A stretch of 50,038 nt of DNA from an uncultured Methylobacillus sp. (GCA_903824575.1 CAIJXJ010000066.1:1-50038); one strand, 5' to 3'; counted from the stretch's first letter, positions 7,790-18,682 are shown. The notes: generated by a model from the letters alone, not told the origin. Translations and numbers: made by a program.

Positions 7790-9028
7790 CTAGATCTTGC
7801 GGAACACCAGGGTGCCGTTAGTGCCACCAAAACCGAATGAGTTGGAAATGGCGACGTCGATCTTCATGGGACGTGCGACATTCGCCACGAAATCGAGATC
7901 ACACAGCGGATCCTGATTGAAGATATTGATGGTCGGTGGCGCGATCTGGTCACGCACCGCGAGCGATGAAAATACCGCTTCCACCCCGCCCGCTGCACCC
8001 AGCAGATGACCCGTCATGGACTTGGTGGAACTGATGGCTAGTTTTTTGGCGTGGTCGCCGAAAAACAGTTTTGCCCCTTGGGTTTCAGCCAGATCGCCGG
8101 CCGGCGTGGAGGTGCCGTGGGCGTTGACGTAATCCACTTGATCGGGGTTGATGCCGGCATTCTTCAAGGCATTGCGCATGCAACGTGCGGCGCCTTCGCC
8201 GCTCTCGACCGGGGAGGTCATGTGATAGGCGTCAGCGCTCATGCCAAAGCCGACCACTTCGCAGTAGATCTTTGCGCCACGACGTTTGGCATGTTCATAT
8301 TCTTCCAGCACCAGGACGCCGGCCCCTTCACCCATGACAAAACCGTCGCGATCGACGTCCCAGGGACGGCTGGCCGTGGCCGGATCATCATTGCGTGACG
8401 ACAGCGCGCGGGCAGAACTGAAGCCGCCCAGTGCCAGCGGACAGATGCACGATTCCGCACCACCGGCGACCATGATGTCTGCATCGCCATACTCGATCAG
8501 ACGTGCCGAATCGCCGATGCAATGCGTTGCCGTGGTACACGCAGTTACAATCGCCAGGTTCGGGCCCTTCAATCCATACATGATGGAAAGATTGCCCGAG
8601 ATCATGTTGATGATGGTGCCCGGAATGAAAAAAGGCGAAATTTTGCGCGGTCCACCGTCGTGGTAGATCTCATCAGTGGTTTCGATCAAAGGCAGGCCAC
8701 CAATGCCGGAACCGATGTTGACACCGATCCGCTCGGCGTTCTGTTCCGTCACTTCGAAACCGGCGTCCTTGACCGCCTCCATCCCCGCCACCAGGCCGTA
8801 CTGGATGAACACATCCATACGGCGCGCTTCCTTGGGCGACAAATACTGAGTCGCATCGAAGCCTTTGACCTCGCCCGCTACCTGAGCTGAAAAAGCGCTG
8901 GCATCGAACTTGGTAATATTGGTGATGCCGGAGTTGCCGGCGACAATATTCGACCAGGCGTCAGTCACGCCGATACCGACGGGCGAGATAATCCCCAGCC
9001 CGGTAACAACTACCCTACGTTTGGTCAA
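7790..9028 (-). CDS. fabF: 3-oxoacyl-ACP synthase II (FabF)
   Basis: Condensing enzyme of type II fatty-acid synthesis that elongates acyl-ACP with malonyl-ACP, including the C16:1 to C18:1 step. At 412 aa it is full length. The Cys-His-His triad is present: C164 in [10 protein letters not shown], the His of [12 protein letters not shown] (about 304) and the His of [15 protein letters not shown] (about 341). The start is a TTG at 9028 preceded by GGAG at a five-base spacing; [12 protein letters not shown] fits the family. It is the last gene of the operon, 33 bases after acpP, and is followed by a terminator. Confidence 0.96.
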   Translation of the reverse strand: MTKRRVVVTGLGIISPVGIGVTDAWSNIVAGNSGITNITKFDASAFSAQVAGEVKGFDATQYLSPKEARRMDVFIQYGLVAGMEAVKDAGFEVTEQNAERIGVNIGSGIGGLPLIETTDEIYHDGGPRKISPFFIPGTIINMISGNLSIMYGLKGPNLAIVTACTTATHCIGDSARLIEYGDADIMVAGGAESCICPLALGGFSSARALSSRNDDPATASRPWDVDRDGFVMGEGAGVLVLEEYEHAKRRGAKIYCEVVGFGMSADAYHMTSPVESGEGAARCMRNALKNAGINPDQVDYVNAHGTSTPAGDLAETQGAKLFFGDHAKKLAISSTKSMTGHLLGAAGGVEAVFSSLAVRDQIAPPTINIFNQDPLCDLDFVANVARPMKIDVAISNSFGFGGTNGTLVFRKI

Positions 9029-9061
9029 GGCAACTCCAGGAATAGAAGGTATGGATAGAGC

Positions 9062-9304
9062 TTATGCAGGCTTTACGTTGGCATTGACGTAGTCGATGGC
9101 CTGTTGAACCGTTGTGATCTTCTCAGCATCTTCATCCGGAATTTCACAGTCAAATTCTTCTTCCAGCGCCATCACCAGTTCAACGGTGTCGAGAGAGTCC
9201 GCACCCAGATCGTCGACGAAAGACGATTCATTCTTGACGTCTGCGTCGCTGGCGCCCAGTTGTTCAGAAACGATCTTCTTGACGCGTTGTTCGATATCGG
9301 ACAT
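9062..9304 (-). CDS. acpP: Acyl carrier protein (AcpP)
   Basis: Acidic 80-aa carrier protein. Ser37 in [10 protein letters not shown] is the attachment site for 4'-phosphopantetheine, on which acyl chains are carried for FabD, FabH, FabF, FabG and PlsX. Helices II and III ([20 protein letters not shown]) are typical. The start ATG has a strong AAGGGG six bases upstream, in line with the high level at which ACP is made. It lies between fabG and fabF, and a terminator-like hairpin separates it from fabG. Confidence 0.98.
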   Translation of the reverse strand: MSDIEQRVKKIVSEQLGASDADVKNESSFVDDLGADSLDTVELVMALEEEFDCEIPDEDAEKITTVQQAIDYVNANVKPA

Positions 9305-9335
9305 TTATTTCCCCTTATGGTTTAGTGTTTACAGC

Positions 9336-9368
9336 AAAAACTCGGGTCATTTTAACAAAACTCCCGAG
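9336..9368 (-). terminator. Terminator-like hairpin between fabG and acpP
   Basis: On the minus strand CTCGGG (9363-9368) pairs with CCCGAG (9341-9346); the loop holds TTTT-GTT-AAAA, which can extend the stem. Five T follow at once (9336-9340). It would stop or attenuate read-through from fabG. The acpP ribosome-binding site lies about 25 bases further on, and no clear promoter is visible in between. Confidence 0.6.
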
Positions 9369-9407
9369 GAATTCAAAAAATCCCTTAGCTGGCTCGGTCT
9401 GTAGCGA

Positions 9408-10145
9408 TCAGGCCATGTACATGCCACCATTAACGTGCAAAGTCTCGCCAGTGACATAGCCGGCGCGAGCTCCTGCCAGGAATGCCACCGCAGCGGCAAT
9501 GTCATCTACCTGGCCAAGACGACCCAGCGGGATGTGCCCCAGTAGCTTGGTGCGATGTTCCTCCGGTAAATCCCGCGTCATGTCGGTATCGATAAAACCG
9601 GGCGCCACGCAATTGACGGTGATGCCGCGACTGCCGACTTCCTGCGCCAGTGACTTGGTGAAACCCGACAGACCCGCCTTGGCAGCGGCATAATTAACCT
9701 GGCCCGCATTACCCATGTGACCGACGACCGACGAAATGTTGATGATGCGTCCAAAGCGCGCCTTCATCATCGGGCGCAGCACTGCTTGCGACAGACGGAA
9801 CACGGACTTCAGATTGGTTGACAATACGGTATCCCATTCCTCTTCCGTCATGCGCATCAGCAGCATGTCGCGCGTCACGCCGGCATTGTTGACCAGCACC
9901 GCAATAGCGCCGAACTCGTCGTTTATTTCCTTGAGCACGGCTTCGATCTGGCTCGCGTCATTGACGTCGAGGGCGAAACCTTTACCCTTGACGCCGGCAG
10001 CCTGTAATGCGGCAGAAATATTGTCGGCGCCGCCTTGCGTGGTGGCGGTGCCGATCACAGTCGCGCCCTGCCGACCCAGTTCCAACGCGATTGCCGCGCC
10101 GATACCACGACTGGCACCAGTGACTAATGCGACTTTGTCTTGCAT
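9408..10145 (-). CDS. fabG: 3-oxoacyl-ACP reductase (FabG)
   Basis: NADPH-dependent reductase of the short-chain dehydrogenase family, 245 aa, which reduces 3-oxoacyl-ACP to (R)-3-hydroxyacyl-ACP. It shows the cofactor motif TGASRGIG near the N terminus, NNAG (about 86-89) and the Ser-Tyr-Lys catalytic set in NISSVVGHMGNAGQVNYAAAK. It ends in GGMYMA, the usual FabG tail. A TTG at 10160 is in frame, but the ATG at 10145 has AAGGAG six bases upstream and gives MQDKVALVTG, so it is the start. One base separates it from the fabD stop. Confidence 0.96.
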   Translation of the reverse strand: MQDKVALVTGASRGIGAAIALELGRQGATVIGTATTQGGADNISAALQAAGVKGKGFALDVNDASQIEAVLKEINDEFGAIAVLVNNAGVTRDMLLMRMTEEEWDTVLSTNLKSVFRLSQAVLRPMMKARFGRIINISSVVGHMGNAGQVNYAAAKAGLSGFTKSLAQEVGSRGITVNCVAPGFIDTDMTRDLPEEHRTKLLGHIPLGRLGQVDDIAAAVAFLAGARAGYVTGETLHVNGGMYMA

Positions 10146-10146
10146 A

Positions 10147-11085
10147 TTATTCTCCTTCAATCCCCAACTGGCTCAGCGCCGCGCCGATGGACTCGGCACC
10201 AGTCAGTGCGAAACTGGCCATATCAGCCACGATACGCTTGTTCAGGCCGGCCAGCACCTTTCCCGGGCCACATTCGGCTGCCATGACGATACCACTCGCC
10301 GCCATGGCTTGCATGGTATCTACCCAGCGCACCGGACTATACAACTGGCGCACCAGGGCACTCTTGATCTGGGCCACATCGGTATAGCTTGCGACGTCGC
10401 TATTATGCAGCACTGGAACCTGCGGTGCAGAGAGCGTCACGCCTTGCAGATAGGCCAACAACTCCTCGGCCGCCGGCTTCATCAGGGCGCAATGCGACGG
10501 CACGCTCACCGGCAGAATCAGCGCACGCTTGGCGCCACGGGCCTTGGCCAATTCCATGCCGCGCTCGACAGCTGCCTTGTTACCAGCAATCACCACCTGG
10601 CCGGGTGAATTGTAATTCACCGCTTCCAGTACCTCGTCAAGAGCTGCCTCCAGACAGACCGCACGTACAGTTTCATCCTCCAGGCCAAGAATTGCCGCCA
10701 TCGCGCCGACTCCATCAGCCACCGCTCCCTGCATGGCTTCCGCACGGAAACGCACCAGTGGCAAGGCATCCTTGAAATCCAGCGATCCCGCAGCCACCAG
10801 GGCCGTATATTCGCCCAGACTGTGACCTGCCATGACGGCAGGCTGGGCCCCACCCGCCTCCAGCCAGGCGCGCCAGGTGGCAACACCCGCCGTCAGCATG
10901 ATAGGTTGGGTATTGCTGGTCTGGTTGATTTCCTCGTTGGCCTGGCTTGCCATCTGCCACAGATCCTGGTTCAGCACCGCTGACGCTTCATCAAAAGTGG
11001 CACGAACCACGGCTGAATCACCGAACCCCTGCATCATGCCGACCGATTGTGATCCCTGACCCGGAAATAGAAATGCAAATTTCAT
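10147..11085 (-). CDS. fabD: Malonyl-CoA:ACP transacylase (FabD)
   Basis: Transfers malonyl from CoA to ACP, supplying the extender unit for chain elongation. At 312 aa from the ATG at 11085 (MKFAFLFPGQGSQ) it has the usual length; the frame stays open upstream to 11142 but that part is not conserved. The nucleophile S89 sits in GHSLGEYTAL, the substrate Arg in FRAEAMQ (about 114) and the catalytic His in VPSHCALM. It lies between fabH (29 bases) and fabG (1 base) in the operon. Confidence 0.96.
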   Translation of the reverse strand: MKFAFLFPGQGSQSVGMMQGFGDSAVVRATFDEASAVLNQDLWQMASQANEEINQTSNTQPIMLTAGVATWRAWLEAGGAQPAVMAGHSLGEYTALVAAGSLDFKDALPLVRFRAEAMQGAVADGVGAMAAILGLEDETVRAVCLEAALDEVLEAVNYNSPGQVVIAGNKAAVERGMELAKARGAKRALILPVSVPSHCALMKPAAEELLAYLQGVTLSAPQVPVLHNSDVASYTDVAQIKSALVRQLYSPVRWVDTMQAMAASGIVMAAECGPGKVLAGLNKRIVADMASFALTGAESIGAALSQLGIEGE

Positions 11086-11114
11086 AAAAAATCCAATTTT
11101 CGTTGCAGTGCTTC

Positions 11115-12068
11115 CTAATATTTCAACAACACGGAACCCCAAGTGAACCCGCCACCAAAAGCTTCCATCAATAACGTTTCGTCGCGCCGGATACGGCCGT
11201 CACGCACGGCAACGTCCAGCGCCAGCGGGATGGAGGCGGCAGAGGTGTTGCCATGCTCCCCAACCGTGACCACAACATGATCCATGCTGATGCCCAATTT
11301 CTTTGCCGTCGCCGTGATGATGCGGATATTGGCCTGATGCGGCACCAGCCAGTCAACATGGGCTTTTTCCATGCCATTGGCACCCAGAGTTTCATCAACA
11401 ATGGCATCCAGCGTATTGACGGCCACCTTGAATACGGCATTGCCTTCCATCTGAATAGTCGAGCTACCCTGTTTGCGGGATACGCCACTTGGCACGTTGA
11501 GCATCTGTGCATAACTGCCATCTGCGTGCAGGTGCGTGGAGAGGATACCCGGCTGCTCGCTCGCCGTCAGGATCACGGCGCCGGCGCCATCGCCCCACAG
11601 GATGCAATTGTTACGATCAGACCAGTCGGTAATACGGGACATAGTTTCAGCCCCTACTACCAGCGCACAACGGGCGGCACCACTCTTGATGAACTGATCG
11701 GCCGTGGCCAAGGCATAGACGAAGCCGCTGCACACCGCCTGCAGGTCGAAGGCGGGACAGCCGCCAACACCGAGTTTGTACTGCAACAGACAGGCCGTGC
11801 TGGGAAAAACCTGATCGGGTGTGGTGGTGGCCACGATGATGAGATCAATATCGCTGGCAGCAATGCCGGCGGCCTCGATGGCCTGCAGTGCCGCCTGCCA
11901 GGCAAGATCACTGGTGAACTCATCGTCGGCTGCAATATGGCGCTCGCGGATACCGGTACGCGTCAGAATCCATTCATCGGAAGTGTCGACCATCTTCTCG
12001 ATGTCGGCATTGGTCAGAATTTTTTTCGGCAGATAACTGCCCGTTCCTGCAATGCGAGAATAAGTCAT
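11115..12068 (-). CDS. fabH: 3-oxoacyl-ACP synthase III (FabH)
   Basis: Initiating condensing enzyme that joins acetyl-CoA to malonyl-ACP, 317 aa. The Cys-His-Asn triad is visible: C113 in LQAVCSGF, His in VPHQANIRI and Asn in [12 protein letters not shown]. The start is ATG 12068, which shares one base with the plsX stop (TGATG); the preceding in-frame TTG at 12071 would sit inside plsX and is less likely. The overlap points to coupled translation with plsX. Confidence 0.96.
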   Translation of the reverse strand: MTYSRIAGTGSYLPKKILTNADIEKMVDTSDEWILTRTGIRERHIAADDEFTSDLAWQAALQAIEAAGIAASDIDLIIVATTTPDQVFPSTACLLQYKLGVGGCPAFDLQAVCSGFVYALATADQFIKSGAARCALVVGAETMSRITDWSDRNNCILWGDGAGAVILTASEQPGILSTHLHADGSYAQMLNVPSGVSRKQGSSTIQMEGNAVFKVAVNTLDAIVDETLGANGMEKAHVDWLVPHQANIRIITATAKKLGISMDHVVVTVGEHGNTSAASIPLALDVAVRDGRIRRDETLLMEAFGGGFTWGSVLLKY

Positions 12069-13102
12069 CAAATCATTTCTTCAGCAGCAATAGACTGCAG
12101 ATGTTCTATCGCCAGTTGCTCGCTAATGCGAGCAAGCACGCCACTCCGCGCCTCTTCGATGGCTGTATCGATGGCATGCACGAAAGCAAAGCTGTCCGCA
12201 CCACCATGGCTCTTCACCACGATGCCACGAAGCCCTAAGAAACTCGCACCATTGTAGCGACGCGGATCCAGGCGACGCTTGAAGGCCTTGAGCACCGGCA
12301 TGGCCACCAGCGCCATCAACCGGGTCAGCCAGCTACGCTTGAATTCCTGCATCAGAAACTCGCTCATCATGCGCACGATGCCTTCCGATGCCTTGAGCGT
12401 GACGTTGCCAACGAAGCCATCACAGACAACCAGATCAGTCGTGCCCTTGTAGATGTCATCACCTTCGACGTTGCCGTAAAAATTGAGATGGCTGGCACGC
12501 AGCAATTCACCGGCTTGTTTAACGACCTCGTTGCCCTTGATGTCTTCGGAACCGATATTGAGCAGACCCACGGAAGGACGTTCCTTGTGCTTGATACAAG
12601 ATACCAGCATGGCTCCCATGATGGCGAACTGCAGCAATTGCTCCGGCGTGCAGTCCGCGTTGGCGCCCAGATCCAGCATATAGGTATGGCCATTACGGCT
12701 GGGAAGAGCCGAGGCAATAGCGGGACGGTCGATACCGGGCAGCGTCTTGAGTACGAAACGTGCGGTAGCCATCAGTGCGCCGGTATTACCAGCGCTGATA
12801 CAGGCGTGAGCATCTCCAGACTTGACCAGATTGATGGCCACGCGCATGGAGGAATCTTTTTTATTCTTCAGAGCGCTTTGCGGGGACTCGTCCATCAACA
12901 CCACTTCGGTGGCGTGATGGATGGAAAGGCGCGAACTGACAGCTGCTCCCTGAGCGCGTAATTCAGCTTCGATGGCGTCTGTCAAGCCAACCAGTACGAT
13001 GCTGATTTCAGCATGCTGCCGCAGCGCGTCGAGCGCGGCGGGAACCGTCACACGGGGGCCGTGATCCCCGCCCATGGCGTCAATTGCGAGCTTGATATCC
13101 AT
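12068..13102 (-). CDS. plsX: Phosphate:acyl-ACP acyltransferase (PlsX)
   Basis: Peripheral membrane enzyme of phospholipid synthesis that converts acyl-ACP and phosphate to acyl-phosphate for PlsY, 344 aa. Family landmarks include [10 protein letters not shown] at the N terminus, [22 protein letters not shown] and [10 protein letters not shown]. The start is ATG 13102 (a TTG at 13108 is the alternative). Directly before the ATG lies TTTTGTTT following a GC-rich hairpin, leaving no ordinary Shine-Dalgarno sequence; see the separate entry. The stop overlaps the fabH start. Confidence 0.95.
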   Translation of the reverse strand: MDIKLAIDAMGGDHGPRVTVPAALDALRQHAEISIVLVGLTDAIEAELRAQGAAVSSRLSIHHATEVVLMDESPQSALKNKKDSSMRVAINLVKSGDAHACISAGNTGALMATARFVLKTLPGIDRPAIASALPSRNGHTYMLDLGANADCTPEQLLQFAIMGAMLVSCIKHKERPSVGLLNIGSEDIKGNEVVKQAGELLRASHLNFYGNVEGDDIYKGTTDLVVCDGFVGNVTLKASEGIVRMMSEFLMQEFKRSWLTRLMALVAMPVLKAFKRRLDPRRYNGASFLGLRGIVVKSHGGADSFAFVHAIDTAIEEARSGVLARISEQLAIEHLQSIAAEEMI

Positions 13103-13136
13103 AAACAAAACGCCGCACCTGTTTGAAGGCGCGGCG
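13103..13136 (-). terminator. Terminator-like hairpin at the rpmF-plsX junction
   Basis: On the minus strand CGCCGC pairs with GCGGCG (plus-strand arms 13131-13136 and 13111-13116); inside, CCT pairs with AGG across a small mismatch. TTTTGTTT follows (13103-13110) and runs straight into the plsX ATG. It fits an intrinsic terminator or attenuator that separates ribosomal-protein from lipid-gene expression, or a structure that hides the plsX start. Confidence 0.6.
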
Positions 13137-13158
13137 CATCTGTTTTCAGTGATAAACC

Positions 13159-13338
13159 TTATTCGCCCTTGGCAGGCATGACCTTGCGGCCACGATAGTA
13201 GCCGTTCGGACTGATATGGTGACGCAGATGCACTTCGCCAGTGGTAGGCTCAATGGCCAGTGCCGGGTTAGTCAGAAAATCGTGTGAACGATGCATGCCG
13301 CGCTTGGAGGGCGACTTCTTGTTTTGTTGAACAGCCAT
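13159..13338 (-). CDS. rpmF: Ribosomal protein bL32 (RpmF)
   Basis: Large-subunit ribosomal protein of 59 aa. It starts [20 protein letters not shown] and continues through the conserved [15 protein letters not shown] to a TAA. The start has TAGGAG seven bases upstream. The zinc-binding cysteines of some bL32 forms are absent, so this is the zinc-free type. It lies between yceD and plsX, the conserved order in proteobacteria. Confidence 0.97.
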   Translation of the reverse strand: MAVQQNKKSPSKRGMHRSHDFLTNPALAIEPTTGEVHLRHHISPNGYYRGRKVMPAKGE

Positions 13339-13370
13339 GAAAAACTCCTAATAAAATAAAATTCTAACGC

Positions 13371-13856
13371 TTACTTAAATTTCAGCCCCTGCAAAACCTT
13401 GAAGGGGCTTTCCTTTTGTTCTTTCGTCTCTGTGGCAATGGCATCACAGGACTGATGCAGACTCACCATCGGCAAGCCCAGCAAAATTTCATCTTCAACC
13501 AGTGCCATTACATCAAGTCGCGGATCCGCCACCAGATAATCCACGTCATCCTGATCATGCTCAGGGGCAGGTATCTTGTCCTCATCGGCAACAATCACAA
13601 AACGTGTGACGGTGTCGATGGTGTAGTTGAGCGGTCCCATACAGCGCTGGCAAATCAGCTGCAACTCGCCCTGAATCTGCATGCTGATCTCAGGCGCGGA
13701 GCTGGAATTAGCCTTGCCCTGCAAGCGATATTTCAACTCGCCATCAGTTGCAAACAGCACATCTTTCAGCCGCACCAAATCTCGGGGCGCAATTGTACCA
13801 TGAATCTCATGCGATTCCTGTGCAAACTCAAGACTGTTGATCGTCTGTTCTTTCAT
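13371..13856 (-). CDS. yceD: YceD/DUF177 protein (23S rRNA accumulation)
   Basis: Conserved 161-aa protein of the DUF177 family, needed for normal 23S rRNA levels in E. coli and nearly always found before rpmF. The family signature LICQRCMGPLNY lies at about residues 70-81, followed by the acidic stretch ending in LVEDEILLGLPMV. It is the first gene of the fatty-acid operon. The ATG is preceded by CCTCCTT, which cannot act as a ribosome-binding site, and a promoter candidate places the transcript start only a few bases upstream, so the mRNA may be leaderless. Confidence 0.9.
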   Translation of the reverse strand: MKEQTINSLEFAQESHEIHGTIAPRDLVRLKDVLFATDGELKYRLQGKANSSSAPEISMQIQGELQLICQRCMGPLNYTIDTVTRFVIVADEDKIPAPEHDQDDVDYLVADPRLDVMALVEDEILLGLPMVSLHQSCDAIATETKEQKESPFKVLQGLKFK

Positions 13857-13865
13857 AAGGAGGGC

Positions 13866-13894
13866 ATGTTACAATTATCTGGTTTTTGTGTCAA
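13866..13894 (-). promoter_or_regulatory. Candidate promoter of the yceD-rpmF-plsX-fab operon
   Basis: Minus strand: perfect TTGACA (13889-13894), 17-base spacer, TAACAT (13866-13871, four of six). The expected start point, about 13859, is two to four bases before the yceD ATG at 13856. It lies in the short divergent gap to the pyruvate carboxylase gene and inside the plus-strand leader ORF. Confidence 0.6.
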
Positions 13895-13909
13895 AAAATG
13901 GGCTGATTT

Positions 13910-13913
<4 letters not shown>
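13866..13913 (+). CDS. Possible 15-aa leader ORF before the biotin carboxylase subunit
   Basis: ATG 13866 opens a frame MLQLSGFCVKKWADL that ends in TGA 13911-13913, overlapping the GTG start of the next gene (GTGA). A perfect AAGGAGG (13857-13863) precedes it, though only two bases from the ATG, closer than ideal. Translation of this ORF would bring ribosomes to the weak GTG start. It may instead be a chance frame; no family resemblance. Confidence 0.35.
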
Positions 13914-15328
<1,415 letters not shown>

Positions 15329-15356
15329 TTTTAACCTAATATGTTAGATTAATAAT

Positions 15357-17192
15357 ATGCCAAAAGTCCTTGTTTCTGAATTAGTTTTACGTGATGGACA
15401 TCAGTCTCTCATTGCCACTCGCATGCGCACCGAAGACATGCTGCCGATCTGCCCCAAACTGGACAGCATAGGTTTCTGGTCGCTGGAAGCCTGGGGTGGC
15501 GCGACCTTTGACGCCTGTGTGCGCTTTCTCAAGGAAGATCCATGGGAACGCCTGGCAAAATTGCGCCGCGCCTTGCCAAACAGCCGCATCCAGATGCTGA
15601 TACGTGGCCAGAATCTGCTTGGCTACCGCCATTACTCAGACGATCTTGTACGTGCCTTCGTCTCGAAGGCTGCCAATAATGGCGTCGACGTGTTCAGAAT
15701 CTTTGACGCCATGAATGACATGCGCAACCTGCGCGTATCGATAGAAGCCGTCAAACAGGTAGGCAAGCATGCCGAGGGCGCCATCAGCTACACCACCAGC
15801 CCGGTACATGACATTCCGCACTTTGTTGGCCTGGCTCAGGAAATGGAGGCCATGGGTTGCGACACAATCGCCATCAAGGACATGGCGGGCTTGCTCACCC
15901 CACAAGGCACAACCGACCTCGTCAGCGCATTACGGGCGGCAGTCAGCCTGCCTATTCACCTGCACAGCCACGCTACTTCAGGACTGGCTGCCATGAGTTT
16001 CCTCAAGGGCGTGGAAGCGGGAGCCATCATGTTGGACACCTGTAATTCGGCCTTTGGCGAGGGGGCGAGTCACCCTTCTACCGAGAGCATCGTGGCCGCT
16101 TTGCGCGGCACGGAACATGACACCGGCCTGGATCTGGCAGCGATACAGGGGGTTACGGCCTATTTCCGCGAAGTGCGCCGCAAATACTGGCAGTTCGAGA
16201 GCGACTTTACCGGCGTGGATTCGCGCGTTCTGGTGAACCAGGTGCCCGGCGGCATGATTTCCAACCTGTCCCACCAGCTCAAAGAACAAGGGGCGCTGGA
16301 CAAGATGGATGCCGTACTGAGTGAGATCCCGCGCGTGCGTGAAGATCTGGGCTATCCGCCGCTAGTAACCCCGACCTCACAGATCGTCGGCACCCAAGCC
16401 GTGCTCAATGTGCTAACTGGTGCGCGCTACAAGTCCATCACCAACGAAGTCAAGAATTACCTGATGGGTCATTACGGCCGTGCGCCGGGCCAGGTGAGTG
16501 AGAAAATCAGGCATCTGGCCATCGGCAATAGCGAAATCATCACCTGCCGTCCGGCTGACCTGCTGGAAGATGAAATGGGCAAGTTGCGTATTGAGTGCGA
16601 AAATCTCGCCCTCAGCGAAGAAGATGTGCTGACCTATGCCATGTTCCCAGACCTCGCGCAGACCTTCCTGCAGGAGCGTAACGCCGGCACGCTAAAGGCC
16701 GAACCGCTCCTTTCCAAGGAAACGGCAGCACCCTCTGCCTCGCGTTATGCACCGAACGAATTCAAGGTTACCCTGCATGGCGAAACCTTCCACATCAAGC
16801 TGACCGGTAGCGGCCATCCGGGTGAAGTGCAGCGCCCATTCTACGTTTCCGTCGATGGCATCTCGGAAGAAGTTGTGGTCGAAACATTAAGCGAAGTTGA
16901 AGTCTCCGGTGGCAACAGCGGTGGCAAGAAGAAAGCTGTAGCTGCGGCAAGCGCCGGCAGCCGCCCGCGTCCCTCGCATGAGGGTTGCGTTACCACAGCC
17001 ATGCCCGGCACGGTTGTGGAGGTCAAGGTCAAGGCCGGCGATACGGTCAATGCCGGCGACGGCGTGCTGGTCATTGAAGCGATGAAGATGGAGAACGAGA
17101 TTCAGGCGGCAAGAAGCGGCATTGTACTGGCCGTGCACGTCAAAAAGGGCGACAGCGTCACCCCGGATGAGACCCTGATCGAAATTCAGTAA
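15357..17192 (+). CDS. pycB: Pyruvate carboxylase subunit B (OadA-type, biotinylated)
   Basis: Carboxyltransferase plus biotin carrier, 611 aa. The N-terminal TIM barrel has LRDGHQSL (metal and substrate), the KDMAGLLTP lysine that becomes carbamylated and the HLHSHATSG metal histidines. A PYC_OADA conserved region follows, then an Ala/Gly-rich linker (about 515-545) and a C-terminal biotinyl domain with EAMKMENE; K577 carries biotin. The oxaloacetate decarboxylase alpha subunit has the same build, but no sodium-pump subunits are nearby and pycA precedes it by 28 bases, so an anaplerotic pyruvate carboxylase is favoured. Confidence 0.88.
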   Translation: MPKVLVSELVLRDGHQSLIATRMRTEDMLPICPKLDSIGFWSLEAWGGATFDACVRFLKEDPWERLAKLRRALPNSRIQMLIRGQNLLGYRHYSDDLVRAFVSKAANNGVDVFRIFDAMNDMRNLRVSIEAVKQVGKHAEGAISYTTSPVHDIPHFVGLAQEMEAMGCDTIAIKDMAGLLTPQGTTDLVSALRAAVSLPIHLHSHATSGLAAMSFLKGVEAGAIMLDTCNSAFGEGASHPSTESIVAALRGTEHDTGLDLAAIQGVTAYFREVRRKYWQFESDFTGVDSRVLVNQVPGGMISNLSHQLKEQGALDKMDAVLSEIPRVREDLGYPPLVTPTSQIVGTQAVLNVLTGARYKSITNEVKNYLMGHYGRAPGQVSEKIRHLAIGNSEIITCRPADLLEDEMGKLRIECENLALSEEDVLTYAMFPDLAQTFLQERNAGTLKAEPLLSKETAAPSASRYAPNEFKVTLHGETFHIKLTGSGHPGEVQRPFYVSVDGISEEVVVETLSEVEVSGGNSGGKKKAVAAASAGSRPRPSHEGCVTTAMPGTVVEVKVKAGDTVNAGDGVLVIEAMKMENEIQAARSGIVLAVHVKKGDSVTPDETLIEIQ

Positions 17193-17209
17193 GCATCCGG
17201 CAGGACGCC

Positions 17210-17788
17210 ATGCAGAAACTGATCCTCGCTTCCTCCTCCATTTATCGCCGGGAATTGCTGGAACGGCTGCAACTGCCTTTTGATGTTGTGTCTCCCGAAG
17301 TCGATGAGACGCCGCTGCAGCATGAAGCGCCGGAGGCCACAGCACTTCGCCTGGCGCAACTGAAGGCGCGCCGGGTAGCAGAGCATCATTCGGATGCCCT
17401 TGTCATCGGCTGCGACCAGGTTGCCACGCTCGACGGCGTTCAACTCGGCAAACCCATGACGCACGACAACGCCGTGCGCCAACTGCGCTTAATGCGTGGT
17501 CGCGTGGTCACTTTCCATAGCGCACTTTGCCTGTACCACGCAGCAAGCTGTCGTATGCAAGCCAAGGTTGTGCCTTACGAGGTCTGCTTCAGAACTTTTA
17601 GCGACGAATCAATCGAGCATTACCTGATCAAAGAAGAACCTTACCACTGCGCCGGTAGTGCCAAATCGGAGGGCCTGGGCATCGCCCTGATCGCATGGAT
17701 GCGTGGCGATGACCCCAACGCCCTGATCGGTCTGCCATTGATTGAACTGGTGAGCATGCTGCAGAGCGAGGGCGTGACCGTCCTATAA
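17210..17788 (+). CDS. yceF: Maf-family m7GTP pyrophosphatase (YceF type)
   Basis: House-cleaning nucleotide pyrophosphatase of 192 aa. The N-terminal [17 protein letters not shown], the [10 protein letters not shown] segment and the C-terminal [15 protein letters not shown] with [12 protein letters not shown] are typical of the YceF subgroup, which hydrolyses m7GTP. In enterobacteria yceF lies beside yceD and rpmF; here it lies across the divergent pycAB genes but still within 4 kb, suggesting the pyc genes sit in an ancestral neighbourhood. It follows pycB by 17 bases on the same strand and may be co-transcribed. Confidence 0.9.
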   Translation: MQKLILASSSIYRRELLERLQLPFDVVSPEVDETPLQHEAPEATALRLAQLKARRVAEHHSDALVIGCDQVATLDGVQLGKPMTHDNAVRQLRLMRGRVVTFHSALCLYHAASCRMQAKVVPYEVCFRTFSDESIEHYLIKEEPYHCAGSAKSEGLGIALIAWMRGDDPNALIGLPLIELVSMLQSEGVTVL

Positions 17789-17850
17789 ACCAATTTAAGC
17801 TATGAAGCTGCATCAATGGTCGTAAACGAGCCAGACATGCTTATTACTTC

Positions 17851-17928
17851 GTAGCGCAGGCGGCCTCGCCTGCATTAAGTGACAGGTGTGGCCTTGCGGC
17901 CATCTGCAGGCGAGGCCGCCTGCGCTAC
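17851..17928. repeat. Pair of inverted GTAG-type REP elements (BIME-like)
   Basis: Two 24-bp arms (17851-17874 and 17905-17928) are perfect reverse complements around a 30-base centre. Each arm starts from its outer end with GTAG followed by a palindrome, GCAGGCG-GCCT-CGCCTGC, the hallmark of REP elements mobilised by RAYT transposases. The centre holds a further small hairpin TGGCC-TTGC-GGCCA. It lies in the gap between yceF and the RsmI-like gene; transcribed, it could also act as an mRNA-stabilising or terminating structure. No other copy is seen in the window. Confidence 0.85.
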
Positions 17929-17971
17929 TTTATCAAGAAAAAATGACCACTACCGTGCCAGAATTCCAATC

Positions 17972-18682
17972 ATGACGCCAGGTACGCTGTACCTAATCCC
18001 GGTCACCCTTGGTGACGATGTGATTGCCAAAGCCTTGCCGCCCGAAGTCGTGAGCATCACACAGAAGCTGGACACCTTCGTGGTGGAAAACGAAAAGACG
18101 GCACGACGCTTCCTGGGTGCCCTCAAGACGTTAAAACCGGTACGTGAGCTCTCCCTGCTCACCCTCAATGAGCACACCACGATCGAAGCCCTGCCCGCCC
18201 TGCTCGCACCGCTCTTGGCCGGACAGGATGTCGGACTGATGTCGGAGGCCGGCTGCCCGGGCATCGCCGATCCGGGGGCACACTTAGTGGCATTGGCGCA
18301 CAAAAAGGGCATTCGGGTTGCCCCCTTGGTCGGGCCGTCTTCCATCCTGCTGGCGCTGATGGCCTCCGGCCTGGATGGACAACGCTTCAGCTTTCTCGGT
18401 TACCTGCCCAGCGAAAAGGCGGCGCGGGTGCAGAAGTTGCGGGAGATCGAACAGCATTCCCGCAACAGGCATGAAACGCAGATTTTCATAGAAACGCCTT
18501 ACCGCAATGGGCACCTGCTGGAAGACATTCTGGCCACTTGTCAGCCATTGACACGACTATGCGTCGGCTGCAACATCAGCTTGGAATCGGAAAAAATAAT
18601 CAGCCAACCGATTGCCGACTGGAAAAAATCTCCCCTGCCCGATCTGCACAAACAGCCGACGGTATTCCTGTTGCTAGCCTGA
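17972..18682 (+). CDS. RsmI-like SAM-dependent methyltransferase
   Basis: Member of the tetrapyrrole methylase/RsmI superfamily, 236 aa. It starts GTLYLIPVTLGDD, has the SAM-binding MSEAGCPGIADPG (about 80-92) and VAPLVGPSSILLALMASGL, then FSFLGYLPSEK, as in RsmI, which 2'-O-methylates C1402 of 16S rRNA. It is shorter than RsmI (about 285 aa) and differs at the N terminus (PVTLGDD instead of PTPIGNL), so it is a paralogous group whose target is not known to me. The frame stays open to 17879 into the REP pair; ATG 17972 gives the conserved start. PatB follows 14 bases later. Confidence 0.82.
   Translation: MTPGTLYLIPVTLGDDVIAKALPPEVVSITQKLDTFVVENEKTARRFLGALKTLKPVRELSLLTLNEHTTIEALPALLAPLLAGQDVGLMSEAGCPGIADPGAHLVALAHKKGIRVAPLVGPSSILLALMASGLDGQRFSFLGYLPSEKAARVQKLREIEQHSRNRHETQIFIETPYRNGHLLEDILATCQPLTRLCVGCNISLESEKIISQPIADWKKSPLPDLHKQPTVFLLLA

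Noticed and set aside
9736-10608. 290-codon plus-strand frame opposite fabG and fabD
   Set aside because: Shadow of the two real genes; no domain resemblance.
11253-12257. 334-codon plus-strand frame opposite fabH and plsX
   Set aside because: Antisense to two essential conserved genes; long only because of the codon composition of the real strand.
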